Positions 7,039 to 15,253 of a stretch of 18,963 nt of DNA are shown here, one piece after another. The translations under genes were made by a program, and so were the position numbers. The notes beneath the pieces are model-generated. The model had not been told where the DNA came from and did no database searches. It was given only the letters and a program-made list of their open reading frames with translations. The DNA is from DAOSVX01 sp964440405 (GTDB taxonomy: Bacteria; Bacillota_I; Bacilli_A; RF39; UBA660), in contig CAYTSB010000015.1 in NCBI GenBank assembly GCA_964440405.1, positions 1 to 18,963 on the forward strand. Reading direction: 5' to 3'. The first letter of the stretch is position 1. Each line of letters opens with the position of its first letter.

Positions 7039-8410
7039 AAATGGGATGGATTATGGTAGATATTGAAAAAAAAATTAGAAAAGAAATTAAAAAAGAGTTG
7101 GGAGTTAAAACTAAGGATATTATAATTGAAAAACATGGATCTTATTATTATATTTCGGCTGGAATACTTACTAATGGGATTTATAGTTTAAATGGTGAAA
7201 AAATCGTTGATTTAAAGGGAACTAAAAGCATTGACATTATTAATGATCACAATTTTATGGTTTTTAATATTTTACCTCATAATAGTTGTCAGCATTTTAA
7301 AATTGAAAGTAATATTACTACTGGACCAGTATTTAATCTTTTACATAAAGTAATTGACACAAAAGAAACATATATCGGTAAAATTGATGATCAGGAGTTT
7401 GTTTATAATATTAATTCATGTCAAATTACCTCTTGGCCTTATAGTATGATTAGTGCTTTTATTGAAATTAATAATAAAATAATTAACTTGGCTAAAACTC
7501 TTAATAGATTGCAAGTTGTTATTAATGTTTTTTCCAAAGATAAAAAGCATTCTACTAGTTTAGTTGGTTTAACTGATTTAAGTGGTAAATTAGTTAGTCC
7601 TTTAGTTGATGAAAATACTTTAGAAGAATATTCTACCACTGATATGACTAGCAACGAATTTTTTGGTTTACTAAAAGAAGTTGAAGCCAGCTTAAATGAC
7701 AATTCCCATATAATTACCGATTTAAAAGAAAAAGAAAAAATCAGAAAAGAAATTGTTTTAGATTTATTAGCAAAAGATCCTCTTTTAGTTACAGATAAAA
7801 TCAAAAAAGATATTAGAGATAATTTACAGGAAAGACTTTTAGAAAGTGAATATTATCCAATAGAAATAGAAAAACTAGCTGGCTATTTTTATGTTACTGC
7901 CAGAATACTTGTTAAAAGAGAAGCTAAATGGGTTCAATTAACTGGCCATGCAATATATGACACTGACGGAGCTATAATTATTGGTTCTGATGACAAAACA
8001 GATGTTCAAATGATTGATGACTATAATTTTTATACCAAAAATTGTAAAGAAAATAACTCAGATCATTATCATTTGGAAAATCACAGGCTAAAAAAAGGCC
8101 TTGAATTTGACTTTATGGTTGGAATTGATGATACAGAACGAGCACTTTTTTATCGATGTGGCAATGTAATTTTATATAATATGAGCACTTTACAAGAATT
8201 GTCTTTTCCTTTCACTTCAATTAGTAAAAATATCATAGTCAACGGGCAAGATTATAATTTATATGAAATAAAAAAATTATTTCAAGCAAGCGTAATTATT
8301 TATAGTAGTGATAAAATGCACTCTGCAACTCTAACCGGCTTTATTAATTTGAATGGAATGCTGGTTACATCGCTTTTTAACGAGGATACTTTGGAAGAAT
8401 ATCCAACTGA
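6901..8410 (+). repeat. Repeated module signature (three DNA copies)
   Basis: The signature encoding [ND]TLEEY[PS]T recurs at 6901-6924, 7614-7640 and 8385-8410 with high DNA similarity (aatactttagaagaatat, the same again, and gatactttggaagaatat). It marks the 3' end of each copy of a module of roughly 215-235 codons. Such internal duplication probably explains why the assembly broke on both sides of this cluster. Confidence 0.7.
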
Positions 8411-8561
8411 GGAAATGAATATTTATGATTTTCATCAGTTGCTTAAAAATATTCAAGCTGATCTAAATCAGCAAGAAGTAAAACCAAGTAAAAAAGAAAT
8501 ACTTTTAAATGTATTATTAAATAATAGTAAAAAAGGAGAATTATATGGAAACAAAAATTAG
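7053..8561 (+). CDS. Two-module NTLEEYPT-family protein of unknown function
   Basis: This protein of about 502 aa is built from two copies of the family module, about residues 1-216 and 247-472, joined by a lysine/glutamate-rich helix. The paired landmarks are NDHNFMVFN / DDYNFYTKN, HSTSLVGLTDLSGKLV / HSATLTGFINLNGMLV, ENTLEEYSTTDM / EDTLEEYPTEEM, and closing helices FFGLLKEVEASLND / FHQLLKNIQADLNQ. Each module starts with a basic helix (KKIRKEIKKEL; IKKDIRDNLQERL). It has no signal peptide, no membrane segment and no cysteine or histidine cluster, and is probably cytoplasmic. Two starts are possible: ATG 7041 (no ribosome binding site) or ATG 7053 (GGATGG just upstream). I chose 7053. It lies 14 bases after the preceding paralogue and overlaps the next by 17 bases, so the cluster is probably an operon. 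No function can be assigned. Confidence 0.8.
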   Translation: MVDIEKKIRKEIKKELGVKTKDIIIEKHGSYYYISAGILTNGIYSLNGEKIVDLKGTKSIDIINDHNFMVFNILPHNSCQHFKIESNITTGPVFNLLHKVIDTKETYIGKIDDQEFVYNINSCQITSWPYSMISAFIEINNKIINLAKTLNRLQVVINVFSKDKKHSTSLVGLTDLSGKLVSPLVDENTLEEYSTTDMTSNEFFGLLKEVEASLNDNSHIITDLKEKEKIRKEIVLDLLAKDPLLVTDKIKKDIRDNLQERLLESEYYPIEIEKLAGYFYVTARILVKREAKWVQLTGHAIYDTDGAIIIGSDDKTDVQMIDDYNFYTKNCKENNSDHYHLENHRLKKGLEFDFMVGIDDTERALFYRCGNVILYNMSTLQELSFPFTSISKNIIVNGQDYNLYEIKKLFQASVIIYSSDKMHSATLTGFINLNGMLVTSLFNEDTLEEYPTEEMNIYDFHQLLKNIQADLNQQEVKPSKKEILLNVLLNNSKKGELYGNKN

Positions 8562-8603
8562 AAATAAAATTATTAGTGATTTCGGTGATCAATTAGTTAA
8601 TGA
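8545..8603 (+). CDS. NTLEEYPT-cluster protein, N-terminal fragment (runs into gap)
   Basis: The ATG at 8545 follows a good GGAG (8535-8538) inside the last codons of the preceding gene, with a 17-base overlap. The 19 visible residues, METKIRNKIISDFGDQLVN, resemble the basic opening helix of the neighbouring paralogue (KKIRKEIKKELG). The frame is open into the gap. The downstream fragment at 8704-9006 may or may not belong to the same gene, because the gap size is unknown. Confidence 0.6.
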
Positions 8604-8703
8604 NNNNNNNNNNNNNNNNNNNNNNNNNNNNNNNNNNNNNNNNNNNNNNNNNNNNNNNNNNNNNNNNNNNNNNNNNNNNNNNNNNNNNNNNNNNNNNNNN
8701 NNN
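8604..8703. other. Assembly gap (100 N)
   Basis: A second run of exactly 100 N, again inside the paralogous cluster. Apparent reading-frame continuity across it has no meaning. Confidence 0.98.
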
Positions 8704-9006
8704 AGTTTAGCTAATGGCAAGTTTATTTCTTATGGTTATCAAAATATTCTTGATAATATTGATAATCAAAATTTAACAGACCAAGGTTATTTATTAACTC
8801 AATATAAATTCGGCAATACCTCAAGTTGTGCTTTAGTTGACCTAGACAATTTTCCAATTAGCGAAATGGTGACATTTGAAACCGACAGCGATGAAGAAGA
8901 TATCGCTGAACTACAAAAAATAGGTAGAAAATTACTAGAAGGACAAAAAGGCGAAGTTAAAAAACCAAATGGGGTTGTCCTTGCTTTCCCTTCTATAAAG
9001 CAATAA
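8704..9006 (+). CDS. Cluster protein, C-terminal fragment
   Basis: The frame is open from the gap to TAA at 9004-9006, about 100 residues. It is a diverged version of the same module end: SSCALVDLDNFPISEMVTF aligns with the xSATLTGFINLNGMLV strand pair. An acidic stretch (ETDSDEED) replaces the NTLEEYPT signature, and a closing helix (IAELQKIGRKLLEG) sits where the paralogues have theirs. A proline/valine-rich tail follows (KKPNGVVLAFPSIKQ). No catalytic motif or export signal is seen. It may be the 3' part of the gene starting at 8545, or of another copy hidden in the gap. A strong terminator follows directly. Confidence 0.6.
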   Translation, partial: SLANGKFISYGYQNILDNIDNQNLTDQGYLLTQYKFGNTSSCALVDLDNFPISEMVTFETDSDEEDIAELQKIGRKLLEGQKGEVKKPNGVVLAFPSIKQ

Positions 9007-9008
9007 TT

Positions 9009-9048
9009 AAAAAACCAATTATTGTATTAGTAAATAATTGGTTTTTTT
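9009..9048 (+). terminator. Terminator of the paralogous cluster
   Basis: A 15-bp inverted repeat (9009-9023 with 9033-9047, core AACCAATTATT/AATAATTGGTT, 9-base loop) ends in a run of seven T, three bases after the cluster's last stop codon. It is the strongest hairpin in the window. Confidence 0.85.
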
Positions 9049-9056
9049 GTTATAAT
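9048..9056 (+). promoter_or_regulatory. murT-gatD promoter, extended -10 box
   Basis: TGTTATAAT matches the extended -10 consensus exactly and is identical to the glyA box. It lies directly after the preceding terminator and 16 bases before the preferred murT start. No good -35 is seen. Confidence 0.65.
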
Positions 9057-9072
9057 TTAATTGGTGGTCAAA

Positions 9073-10407
9073 GTGAAAACAACTATTTTAATTATAATTT
9101 GTAAATTAGTAACCTTTATGGGACATTTAATTGGCAGAAAAGCCAGTGTTTTTCCTGGTAAACTCGCTTATGATATGGATTCTAAGATTTTATCTAAAGT
9201 GAAATATCCTGAGTTAGTAATTGGAGTTACCGGTTCATCAGGTAAAGGATCAACAATTGAGCTTATTCATCACATTCTAAAAGATAAAAGCTATAATATT
9301 GCCTATAATAAAGATGGATCAAATGGGGTTTACGGAATTACTACCCTAATTTTAAATAATATTAAAATGTTTTCTCATAAACCTAAAAAAGATGTTTTTT
9401 TAATGGAAATAGATGAAAGACATATTAAACTGGCTTTCTTAAAACCCACTCTAACTCATTTAGTAGTAACTAATATTACGAGAGATCAACCAGCTAGAAA
9501 TGGCGCTCCAGAATTAATTTATGATGCAATATTTAACGCAATTGATTCAACTACTCATTTAATTATTAATGCCGATGATCCTGGATTAAATAGAATAAAA
9601 ACTACTTTTAAAGGTAATATAACGACTTATGGGTTAGCCAAGACTAATAATTCTTATTTAAAAAATGAACTTAATGCTACTGATTATGCCTACTGTCCTG
9701 CTTGTAAATCAAAATTAAAATACTACTACTATCATTATGGACACTTAGGTTCTTATTATTGTCCTAATCATGATTTTGAAAGAGGAAAAGTTGACTATGA
9801 AGCTTCACAGATTAATTTAGATAAGCAAACGATGATTGTTGAAAACAATATCGTTGCTGTTAATAAAAATATTCTCTATGCTGCCTATGCTACCCTAGCC
9901 AGTTATGCTTTAGCAAAGACAATTGATATTCCCTTAAAAGATATTCTTTATTCTTTAAATGATAATAAAATTATTCCTAAAAGAGGTAATATTTATAAAT
10001 TCAATAATCGAGAAATTAATATGTTAGAAAGTAAGAATGAAAATGCTTTATCCTATTATCAATCATTGCAATATATTCTAGATCAAAAAGGAACTAAAAC
10101 AATTATTTTAGGATTTGATAATGTTTCCCGTAGATATAAATTTAATGACTTAGGATGGCTTTATGATGTTGAATTTGAAAAATTAAATGATCAAAATATT
10201 GATTCAATTATTTGTATTGGTAGATTTAGATATGATGTAGCAACAAGGCTTGACTATGCCAATATTAATCATAATAAGATTATTTTGGTTGATGAATTAG
10301 ATAGTTTACTAGAAATAACTAAACTAAAGACTAAAGGCAAAATATTTACAATGGTTTGTTTTGATATGACTGAATTAATAAAAAATATGTTAGGAGAATT
10401 AAAATGA
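9073..10407 (+). CDS. murT: Lipid II isoglutaminyl synthase subunit MurT (divergent Mur ligase)
   Basis: MurT is the Mur-ligase-like subunit that, with GatD, amidates the D-glutamate of lipid II at the cytoplasmic face. At 444 aa the protein has the family order: N-terminal KASVFPGKLA, P-loop GSSGKGST (54-61), LMEIDE (110-115), TNITRDQ (133-139), NADDP (166-170), a zinc ribbon (C208, C211, C230, H233) and the C-terminal domain with GWLYDVEFEKL. Several conserved positions differ from the usual MurT: GSSGKGS instead of GTNGKTT, RDQPARNGAPE instead of RDQLDRYGE-like, and His for the last zinc Cys. The Asp of both the NDLGW and WLYDVEFE motifs, near the residue reported to complete the GatD triad, is kept. 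The start is GTG at 9073, with GGTGG five bases upstream; in-frame TTG 9061 and GTG 9064 have no ribosome binding site. It ends in TGA and overlaps gatD by four bases. Confidence 0.88.
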   Translation: MKTTILIIICKLVTFMGHLIGRKASVFPGKLAYDMDSKILSKVKYPELVIGVTGSSGKGSTIELIHHILKDKSYNIAYNKDGSNGVYGITTLILNNIKMFSHKPKKDVFLMEIDERHIKLAFLKPTLTHLVVTNITRDQPARNGAPELIYDAIFNAIDSTTHLIINADDPGLNRIKTTFKGNITTYGLAKTNNSYLKNELNATDYAYCPACKSKLKYYYYHYGHLGSYYCPNHDFERGKVDYEASQINLDKQTMIVENNIVAVNKNILYAAYATLASYALAKTIDIPLKDILYSLNDNKIIPKRGNIYKFNNREINMLESKNENALSYYQSLQYILDQKGTKTIILGFDNVSRRYKFNDLGWLYDVEFEKLNDQNIDSIICIGRFRYDVATRLDYANINHNKIILVDELDSLLEITKLKTKGKIFTMVCFDMTELIKNMLGELK

Positions 10408-11111
10408 TAAAGATTGCTCATTTATATTATGATTTAATGAATCTTAATGGTGAAAATGGTAATGTTGTTGCTTTAAAAAAACATTTTGAAAGACAAAATG
10501 AAAAAGTAGCAGTCTATTTTTTAACAATTGATGATCAGATCGATTTTAATAAATATGATATTTATTATATCGGAACCGGTTCTAAAGAGAATAAATTAAT
10601 TGTCTTAAATGACATTTTGAAATATAAAAAAGATATTGAAAATAGTGTTAATAACAATAAATACTTTTTTATAACCGGAACTAGTATTGAACTTTTTGGT
10701 AAATATATTTTAAATTTAGACAACACTAAAACTAATTGTCTAGGTGTTTTTGATTATTATACTGAAGAATTTACAGATGAATTTGATGAAAAGATTGTTG
10801 GCGAACAGGTATGCAGATCGAGACTAATTAAAGAAGATATCATTGGCTTTCAAAATAGATTTACAATTATCAAAAATAATACTACTCCTTTTTTTGATGT
10901 CATTAGTGGTCATATTGAAAAAGAAGGATTTACCTACAATAATTTTTATAGCACTTATTTATATGGTCCATTATTTATTCGTAATCCCTATCTAACTGAT
11001 TATTTTGTTAAAAAAATATTAGAAGAAAATAATAAAATTTATCAGGAATTTAAGGATACTTTTGAATATAAAGCTTACCATGAATATATAAATAATTTTG
11101 TTAAAAACTAA
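10404..11111 (+). CDS. gatD: GatD-like glutamine amidotransferase subunit lacking catalytic residues
   Basis: GatD is the class I glutaminase partner of MurT and supplies ammonia for lipid II amidation. The 235-aa protein aligns along its length with my recollection of Staphylococcus aureus GatD: NGENGNVVAL near the start, DIYYIGTGS (52-60), CLGVFDYYTE (112-121), DIIGFQN (145-151) and STYLYGPL (183-190). The catalytic residues are missing. ICGGYQFLG in S. aureus reads ITGTSIELFG here (Cys94 to Thr91). YLHGP reads YLYGP (His189 to Tyr187). The arginine reported as important for glutamine binding (Arg128) aligns with Glu126. The reading frame is intact, has a good AGGAG site, and is coupled to murT by an ATGA overlap. 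It is therefore probably expressed but unable to hydrolyse glutamine; the role could be structural. Confidence 0.85.
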   Translation: MIKIAHLYYDLMNLNGENGNVVALKKHFERQNEKVAVYFLTIDDQIDFNKYDIYYIGTGSKENKLIVLNDILKYKKDIENSVNNNKYFFITGTSIELFGKYILNLDNTKTNCLGVFDYYTEEFTDEFDEKIVGEQVCRSRLIKEDIIGFQNRFTIIKNNTTPFFDVISGHIEKEGFTYNNFYSTYLYGPLFIRNPYLTDYFVKKILEENNKIYQEFKDTFEYKAYHEYINNFVKN

Positions 11112-11138
11112 CGAGGAATTCTTTTTATTTTGTTATCC

Positions 11139-11173
11139 AAAAAAATAGTAAACTATCTCAGTTTACTATTTTT
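11139..11173. terminator. Bidirectional terminator between gatD and topA
   Basis: A perfect stem of about 14 bp (AAAATAGTAAACT at 11142-11154 with AGTTTACTATTTT at 11160-11172, 5-base loop) is flanked by As on the left and Ts on the right. It serves gatD on the plus strand and topA on the minus strand, and overlaps the topA stop codon at 11172-11174. Confidence 0.85.
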
Positions 11174-13196
11174 ATTTGTGATAATCGCAATTGCTGCATT
11201 TGATAATATTTTTATTTTCAACTAAAACGCCATTACATTTAGGACATTTTTCGTTAATTGGTTTATTCCAAGAAGCAAAGCTACATTTTGGATAATTAGA
11301 ACAGCCGTAAAATATTTTGCCTTTTCTAGTTTTCTTTTCAATAATCTTGCCATCACATATTGGGCAATCTATTATTTCTTTGACTTCTTTAGGAACCTTT
11401 TTTATATACTTACAAGCCGGATAATTAGAACAGGCTTCAAAAGTACCAAATTTACCTTTTCTATAAACCATATCACTATTACACTCCGGACAAATCTCTC
11501 CAGTCTTATCTGGTTCAGTTTTTTCCATTTCAGTAAATGCCTTTTTAATAATTGGTTCAAATTCTTGATAAAATTCTTTTAAAACTTTAGTTCCTTCATA
11601 TTTAGCATCTGCTATTTCATCTAATTTAGTTTCCATATCAGCTGTATATTTAACATTAATTAAGTTAGAAAAATACTCTTGTAGTTTATCAGTACAGATA
11701 ATTCCAGTTTTAGTTGGTTGAAATTTCTTATCAATAATTACAACATAGTCTCTATTCTTTAGAATTTCAATAGTTGTAGCATAAGTACTCGGTCTACCAA
11801 TCCCTAGTTTTTCCATTTCTTTAATCAAAGAAGCCTCAGTATATCTAGGAAGCGGTTTAGTAAAATGTTGCTCTTTAATAATATCTTCGCTAATCAAAAT
11901 ATTAGTTTTATAATTAGAAAAATCTGGCAAGATAACATCTTCGTTTTGTTCATAATCTTTATATACTTTTAAATAACCATCAAATTTAAGAATACTGCCG
12001 GTAGTTTTAAAAGTATAACCATTATTTTCTAGAATAATAGTTGTTGTTTCCATTTTGGCATCAGCCATTAAGGATGCTAGGCCGCGATAATAAATTAATT
12101 TATATAACTTATATTCATCATTAGTTAAATAACTTTTTATACTTTCAGGATCTCTTTTAATACTGGTTGGTCTAATACCTTCATGGGCATCTTGAACATT
12201 ATCAGCTTTCTTAGTCTTTTTAACATAACCAACATATTCATTACCAAATTTATTTTTAATGTGGTTAAATGTTTCACTAATAAAGTTAGGACTCATTCTA
12301 GTACTATCAGTTCGCATATAAGTTATTAAACCGACAGTTTCGTTTTCTAAATCAATTCCTTCATATAGTTTTTGAGCAATTTTCATTGTTTTATGGGAAT
12401 TAAAGCCTAATTTATTAGATGCTAACTGTTGTAAAGTAGAAGTTTTTAATGGAACTGGTGCTGATTTTTTCTTATCTTTTTTAGAGGTATCTTCAATCTT
12501 AAATGATTTAGATAAAACCGCTAAAATATCATCGGCTTCTTTTTCGCCTTTTATTTCAACATCTTTGCCATGATATTTATCCAGTTCAGCTTCAAAATCT
12601 TTAAAATCTGCAGTAATAGTCCAGTATTCTTCAGTAATAAATGCTTCTATTTCTCTTTCACGATCAACTATCAATTTTAAAGCAACACTTTGAACTCGGC
12701 CAGCACTTTTACCAGCAGTTTTAGATTGTAATAACTTACTTAATCTAAATCCAATAATACGATCTAATATTCTTCTTGTTTCCTGGCTTTTAACCAAATC
12801 CATATCTATTTTTCTTGAGTGTTTAAAAGCATCTAAAATAACATCCTTGGTTATTTCATTAAATACTACTCTTTCATATTTGTTATCTTCTAGATTTAAT
12901 TCATCAAAAAGATGCCAACTAATAGCTTCACCTTCACGATCGGGATCAGTTGCTAGATAAATTAAGTCACTAGAACTACTTTCCTTTTTCAAACTGGTAA
13001 TATCTTTTTTCTTGCCTTTAATGGGAACATATGTTGGTGTAAAATTGTTTTCAATATCTACTCCCAAACCATATTTACCACTAGTAGCTAAATCTCTAAT
13101 ATGTCCTTTACTTGATACTACTTTATAAGAATTGCCTAGATATTTACTAATAGTTTTGGTTTTACTAGGGGATTCAACAATAACAAGTTTCTTCAT
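11172..13196 (-). CDS. topA: DNA topoisomerase I (type IA)
   Basis: TopA relaxes negative supercoils by passing one strand through a transient break. The Toprim domain is at the N-terminus (LVIVESPSKTKTI, Glu9; LATDPDREGE with Asp84, Asp86, Glu88). The active-site tyrosine is Tyr293 in GLITYMRTDSTRMS. GRPSTYATTIEIL, conserved in the family, is intact. The C-terminus has three four-cysteine zinc ribbons: CPECNSD...CSNYPAC, CPICDG...CSNYPKC and CPKCNG...CSNC. At 674 aa it is a normal length. The ATG at 13196 follows AAAGGA 11 bases after the ltaS-like stop, so it is the last gene of the operon that begins with rbgA. It ends in the shared hairpin with gatD. Confidence 0.97.
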   Translation of the reverse strand: MKKLVIVESPSKTKTISKYLGNSYKVVSSKGHIRDLATSGKYGLGVDIENNFTPTYVPIKGKKKDITSLKKESSSSDLIYLATDPDREGEAISWHLFDELNLEDNKYERVVFNEITKDVILDAFKHSRKIDMDLVKSQETRRILDRIIGFRLSKLLQSKTAGKSAGRVQSVALKLIVDREREIEAFITEEYWTITADFKDFEAELDKYHGKDVEIKGEKEADDILAVLSKSFKIEDTSKKDKKKSAPVPLKTSTLQQLASNKLGFNSHKTMKIAQKLYEGIDLENETVGLITYMRTDSTRMSPNFISETFNHIKNKFGNEYVGYVKKTKKADNVQDAHEGIRPTSIKRDPESIKSYLTNDEYKLYKLIYYRGLASLMADAKMETTTIILENNGYTFKTTGSILKFDGYLKVYKDYEQNEDVILPDFSNYKTNILISEDIIKEQHFTKPLPRYTEASLIKEMEKLGIGRPSTYATTIEILKNRDYVVIIDKKFQPTKTGIICTDKLQEYFSNLINVKYTADMETKLDEIADAKYEGTKVLKEFYQEFEPIIKKAFTEMEKTEPDKTGEICPECNSDMVYRKGKFGTFEACSNYPACKYIKKVPKEVKEIIDCPICDGKIIEKKTRKGKIFYGCSNYPKCSFASWNKPINEKCPKCNGVLVENKNIIKCSNCDYHK

Positions 13197-13207
13197 AAAT
13201 TCCTTTC

Positions 13208-15253
13208 TTAACTACCAGGATTTTCATCCTCAGTAGTTTCTTCAACTGGTGTTGGAGCCGGATATTTAGCTAAGGCTTTTTCTAGATAATTAAAATAATT
13301 TTTTGTTATAGCAAGACTAGACATTTTAATATCATTACTAATTTTTTTATTAACTTCAACTATTTCATTACTATCTAAAGTTACTCCGGTATTCTTATAA
13401 GTTATTTTACCTTTAGAGGCATTGTAGAAAGCAGCCTCATTCTGCCATGAACCATCAGCATAAACAACCATGCTTTTATAGTCATCACTAAATAAATCCA
13501 CTCCCATATAATATCTTGGATCATAATTTAAGTCAAACAAATTTGCTAAAGTTGGTACAATATTTATTATTGACGTATAGTCGTCATATTTCGTAGGTAC
13601 CATTTGTGAATTATAGATAGCAAAAGGGGTGCGATCTCTTTCATATTGATTGTTAATAACATCGTAACTAAAGAATTGTTGCAATTGAGTATTAGATAAC
13701 CCATAGGGATAATGATCCCCAAATATGACAATAACTGTATCATCTAATTCACCACTTGCCTCTAATTTAGCAAGTAAAGTACCAATACCCATATCTAATT
13801 CTTTAACTTTAGATAAATATCTTTTGCCAGCGGTTGAGATGTTTAAATCTTTAAATAATTTTAAATGCTTATTACCATATTCACTATATACAGTATACGG
13901 ACGATGAGTTGTAACTGTTGCCATAAAAGCCATAAATTTATCATTGCCACTATAGTATTTAAAACTATTTTCAAATAAATCAACATCACTGGGCCATTCT
14001 TCATAAACAGCGTTAACTTTTATCCCTAATTTGTAAGCATTATAATATTTACTACTGCCCATATTTATATGAATGGTATTGCGATAATAATAATGGTCAG
14101 CATAGTCATGATAAGAAGTTGTCTGATAATCGGCACTATTAAACAAATTGAAAATTGATTGGAAATAAGTGTTATCACGATAAATATTGGCAGTACAGTT
14201 ATAGCTGATACTATATAAACTAATTAGTGCTGTCATTTCATTATTACCGGTTGAACAACTATTTCTTGGGGTATAACTATTAGTCCAAGTCCACCCTTCA
14301 TTATAAATTTTATTTAAGTTAGGAAAATACTCAGGATACATAAAAGGAATTGTATTAACTGATTCCAGTAATAGAAAGATTAAATTTTTATCTTTTAAGT
14401 AACCCGTCATTTCATTTTTATCAGTAATATCTCTATTAATAAAATATTCATTTAGTTTTTTATAATTGCTATTCTTTTCATTTTCCATTACTTTACGCCA
14501 TGAATAATCATTGATCACTCTTGTATAATCATTAATTACTGCATCTTGATTATTGTTATCATTATTGTTGTTAATTGTTTCCGCACTTGCTTCTCCTAGC
14601 AATGATTTAAAATCAATTATTGCATATATGGTTGAACCAAACTGATTGAATACGACATTGGGATTTTCCGGATATTTAAATAAATCTGAGTTTTTTTCTG
14701 CTTGATATTCGCTTTTCATAAAGTTTACGTCTAGTGAAACGTAAAACAACCAACATAGCAAGCTTATTGGGATTAATGTTAATAAATAGTTAAGATAATG
14801 ACTGTAATCAAAAATGTGTTTTATTTTTTTATTAAAGAAAATATAATAAACAATTAGAATTATAAAGGGAATAAATATTAAATAAAACTCCCAAGAAAAT
14901 GTCTGCACATAATCTAAAAAGTAACTAGTAACTTTATCCAACTGACTGCTAGAATTAACTGACATAAAGTTACCCATAAAATTGGAAAATCCAACCTGGG
15001 CAACAGCATAAAGGTCAACTAAAAAAATTATAAAAAGATTAAAAACATTAGTTAGTTTGCTTGGTAATAAGGAAACAAGCATACTTAGGATTAAAGAGAC
15101 TATATTTACTCCAATAAATATCCTTAGTACTGCCCAGTCAAATATTTCCAGGTTTAATATTATTCTAGTCAAGATTTCACTTAAAAAGATTAAAGTCATT
15201 AAAATTAAATAATTTTTACAAATTTTATTTTTGATTAATTTTAACTTTGCCAT
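13208..15253 (-). CDS. ltaS: LtaS-type lipoteichoic acid synthase / phosphoglycerol transferase
   Basis: LtaS-type enzymes are membrane proteins of the alkaline phosphatase/sulfatase superfamily that polymerise glycerol phosphate outside the cell. This one (681 aa) has five hydrophobic segments (about residues 15-35, 41-63, 69-88, 120-140, 154-174). A linker rich in asparagine (INNNNDNNNQD, 227-237) follows, then the sulfatase domain: LIFLLLESVN with the metal-binding Glu297, CSTGNNE with Thr335 aligning with the LtaS nucleophile, THRPY near 449, and FGDHYPYG with Asp513-His514. The family is clear. Whether the product is type I lipoteichoic acid or another phosphoglycerol decoration cannot be read from sequence. 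The ATG at 15253 is preferred to 15268 because AAGGTGG lies five bases before it. The gene overlaps the end of rnhB and sits between rnhB and topA. Confidence 0.85.
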   Translation of the reverse strand: MAKLKLIKNKICKNYLILMTLIFLSEILTRIILNLEIFDWAVLRIFIGVNIVSLILSMLVSLLPSKLTNVFNLFIIFLVDLYAVAQVGFSNFMGNFMSVNSSSQLDKVTSYFLDYVQTFSWEFYLIFIPFIILIVYYIFFNKKIKHIFDYSHYLNYLLTLIPISLLCWLFYVSLDVNFMKSEYQAEKNSDLFKYPENPNVVFNQFGSTIYAIIDFKSLLGEASAETINNNNDNNNQDAVINDYTRVINDYSWRKVMENEKNSNYKKLNEYFINRDITDKNEMTGYLKDKNLIFLLLESVNTIPFMYPEYFPNLNKIYNEGWTWTNSYTPRNSCSTGNNEMTALISLYSISYNCTANIYRDNTYFQSIFNLFNSADYQTTSYHDYADHYYYRNTIHINMGSSKYYNAYKLGIKVNAVYEEWPSDVDLFENSFKYYSGNDKFMAFMATVTTHRPYTVYSEYGNKHLKLFKDLNISTAGKRYLSKVKELDMGIGTLLAKLEASGELDDTVIVIFGDHYPYGLSNTQLQQFFSYDVINNQYERDRTPFAIYNSQMVPTKYDDYTSIINIVPTLANLFDLNYDPRYYMGVDLFSDDYKSMVVYADGSWQNEAAFYNASKGKITYKNTGVTLDSNEIVEVNKKISNDIKMSSLAITKNYFNYLEKALAKYPAPTPVEETTEDENPGS

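Noticed and set aside
7439..7804. A minus-strand frame inside the two-module gene
   Set aside because: Antisense shadow; the plus-strand frame shows internal repeats and paralogy.
6408..8703. Masked repeats or an insertion sequence inside the N runs
   Set aside because: Both runs are exactly 100 N, which indicates scaffold placeholders; no inverted repeats or transposase fragments flank them.
8545..9006. A single 153-aa gene read across the second gap
   Set aside because: The 100 N are a placeholder, so frame continuity is accidental. The two ends are reported as separate fragments.
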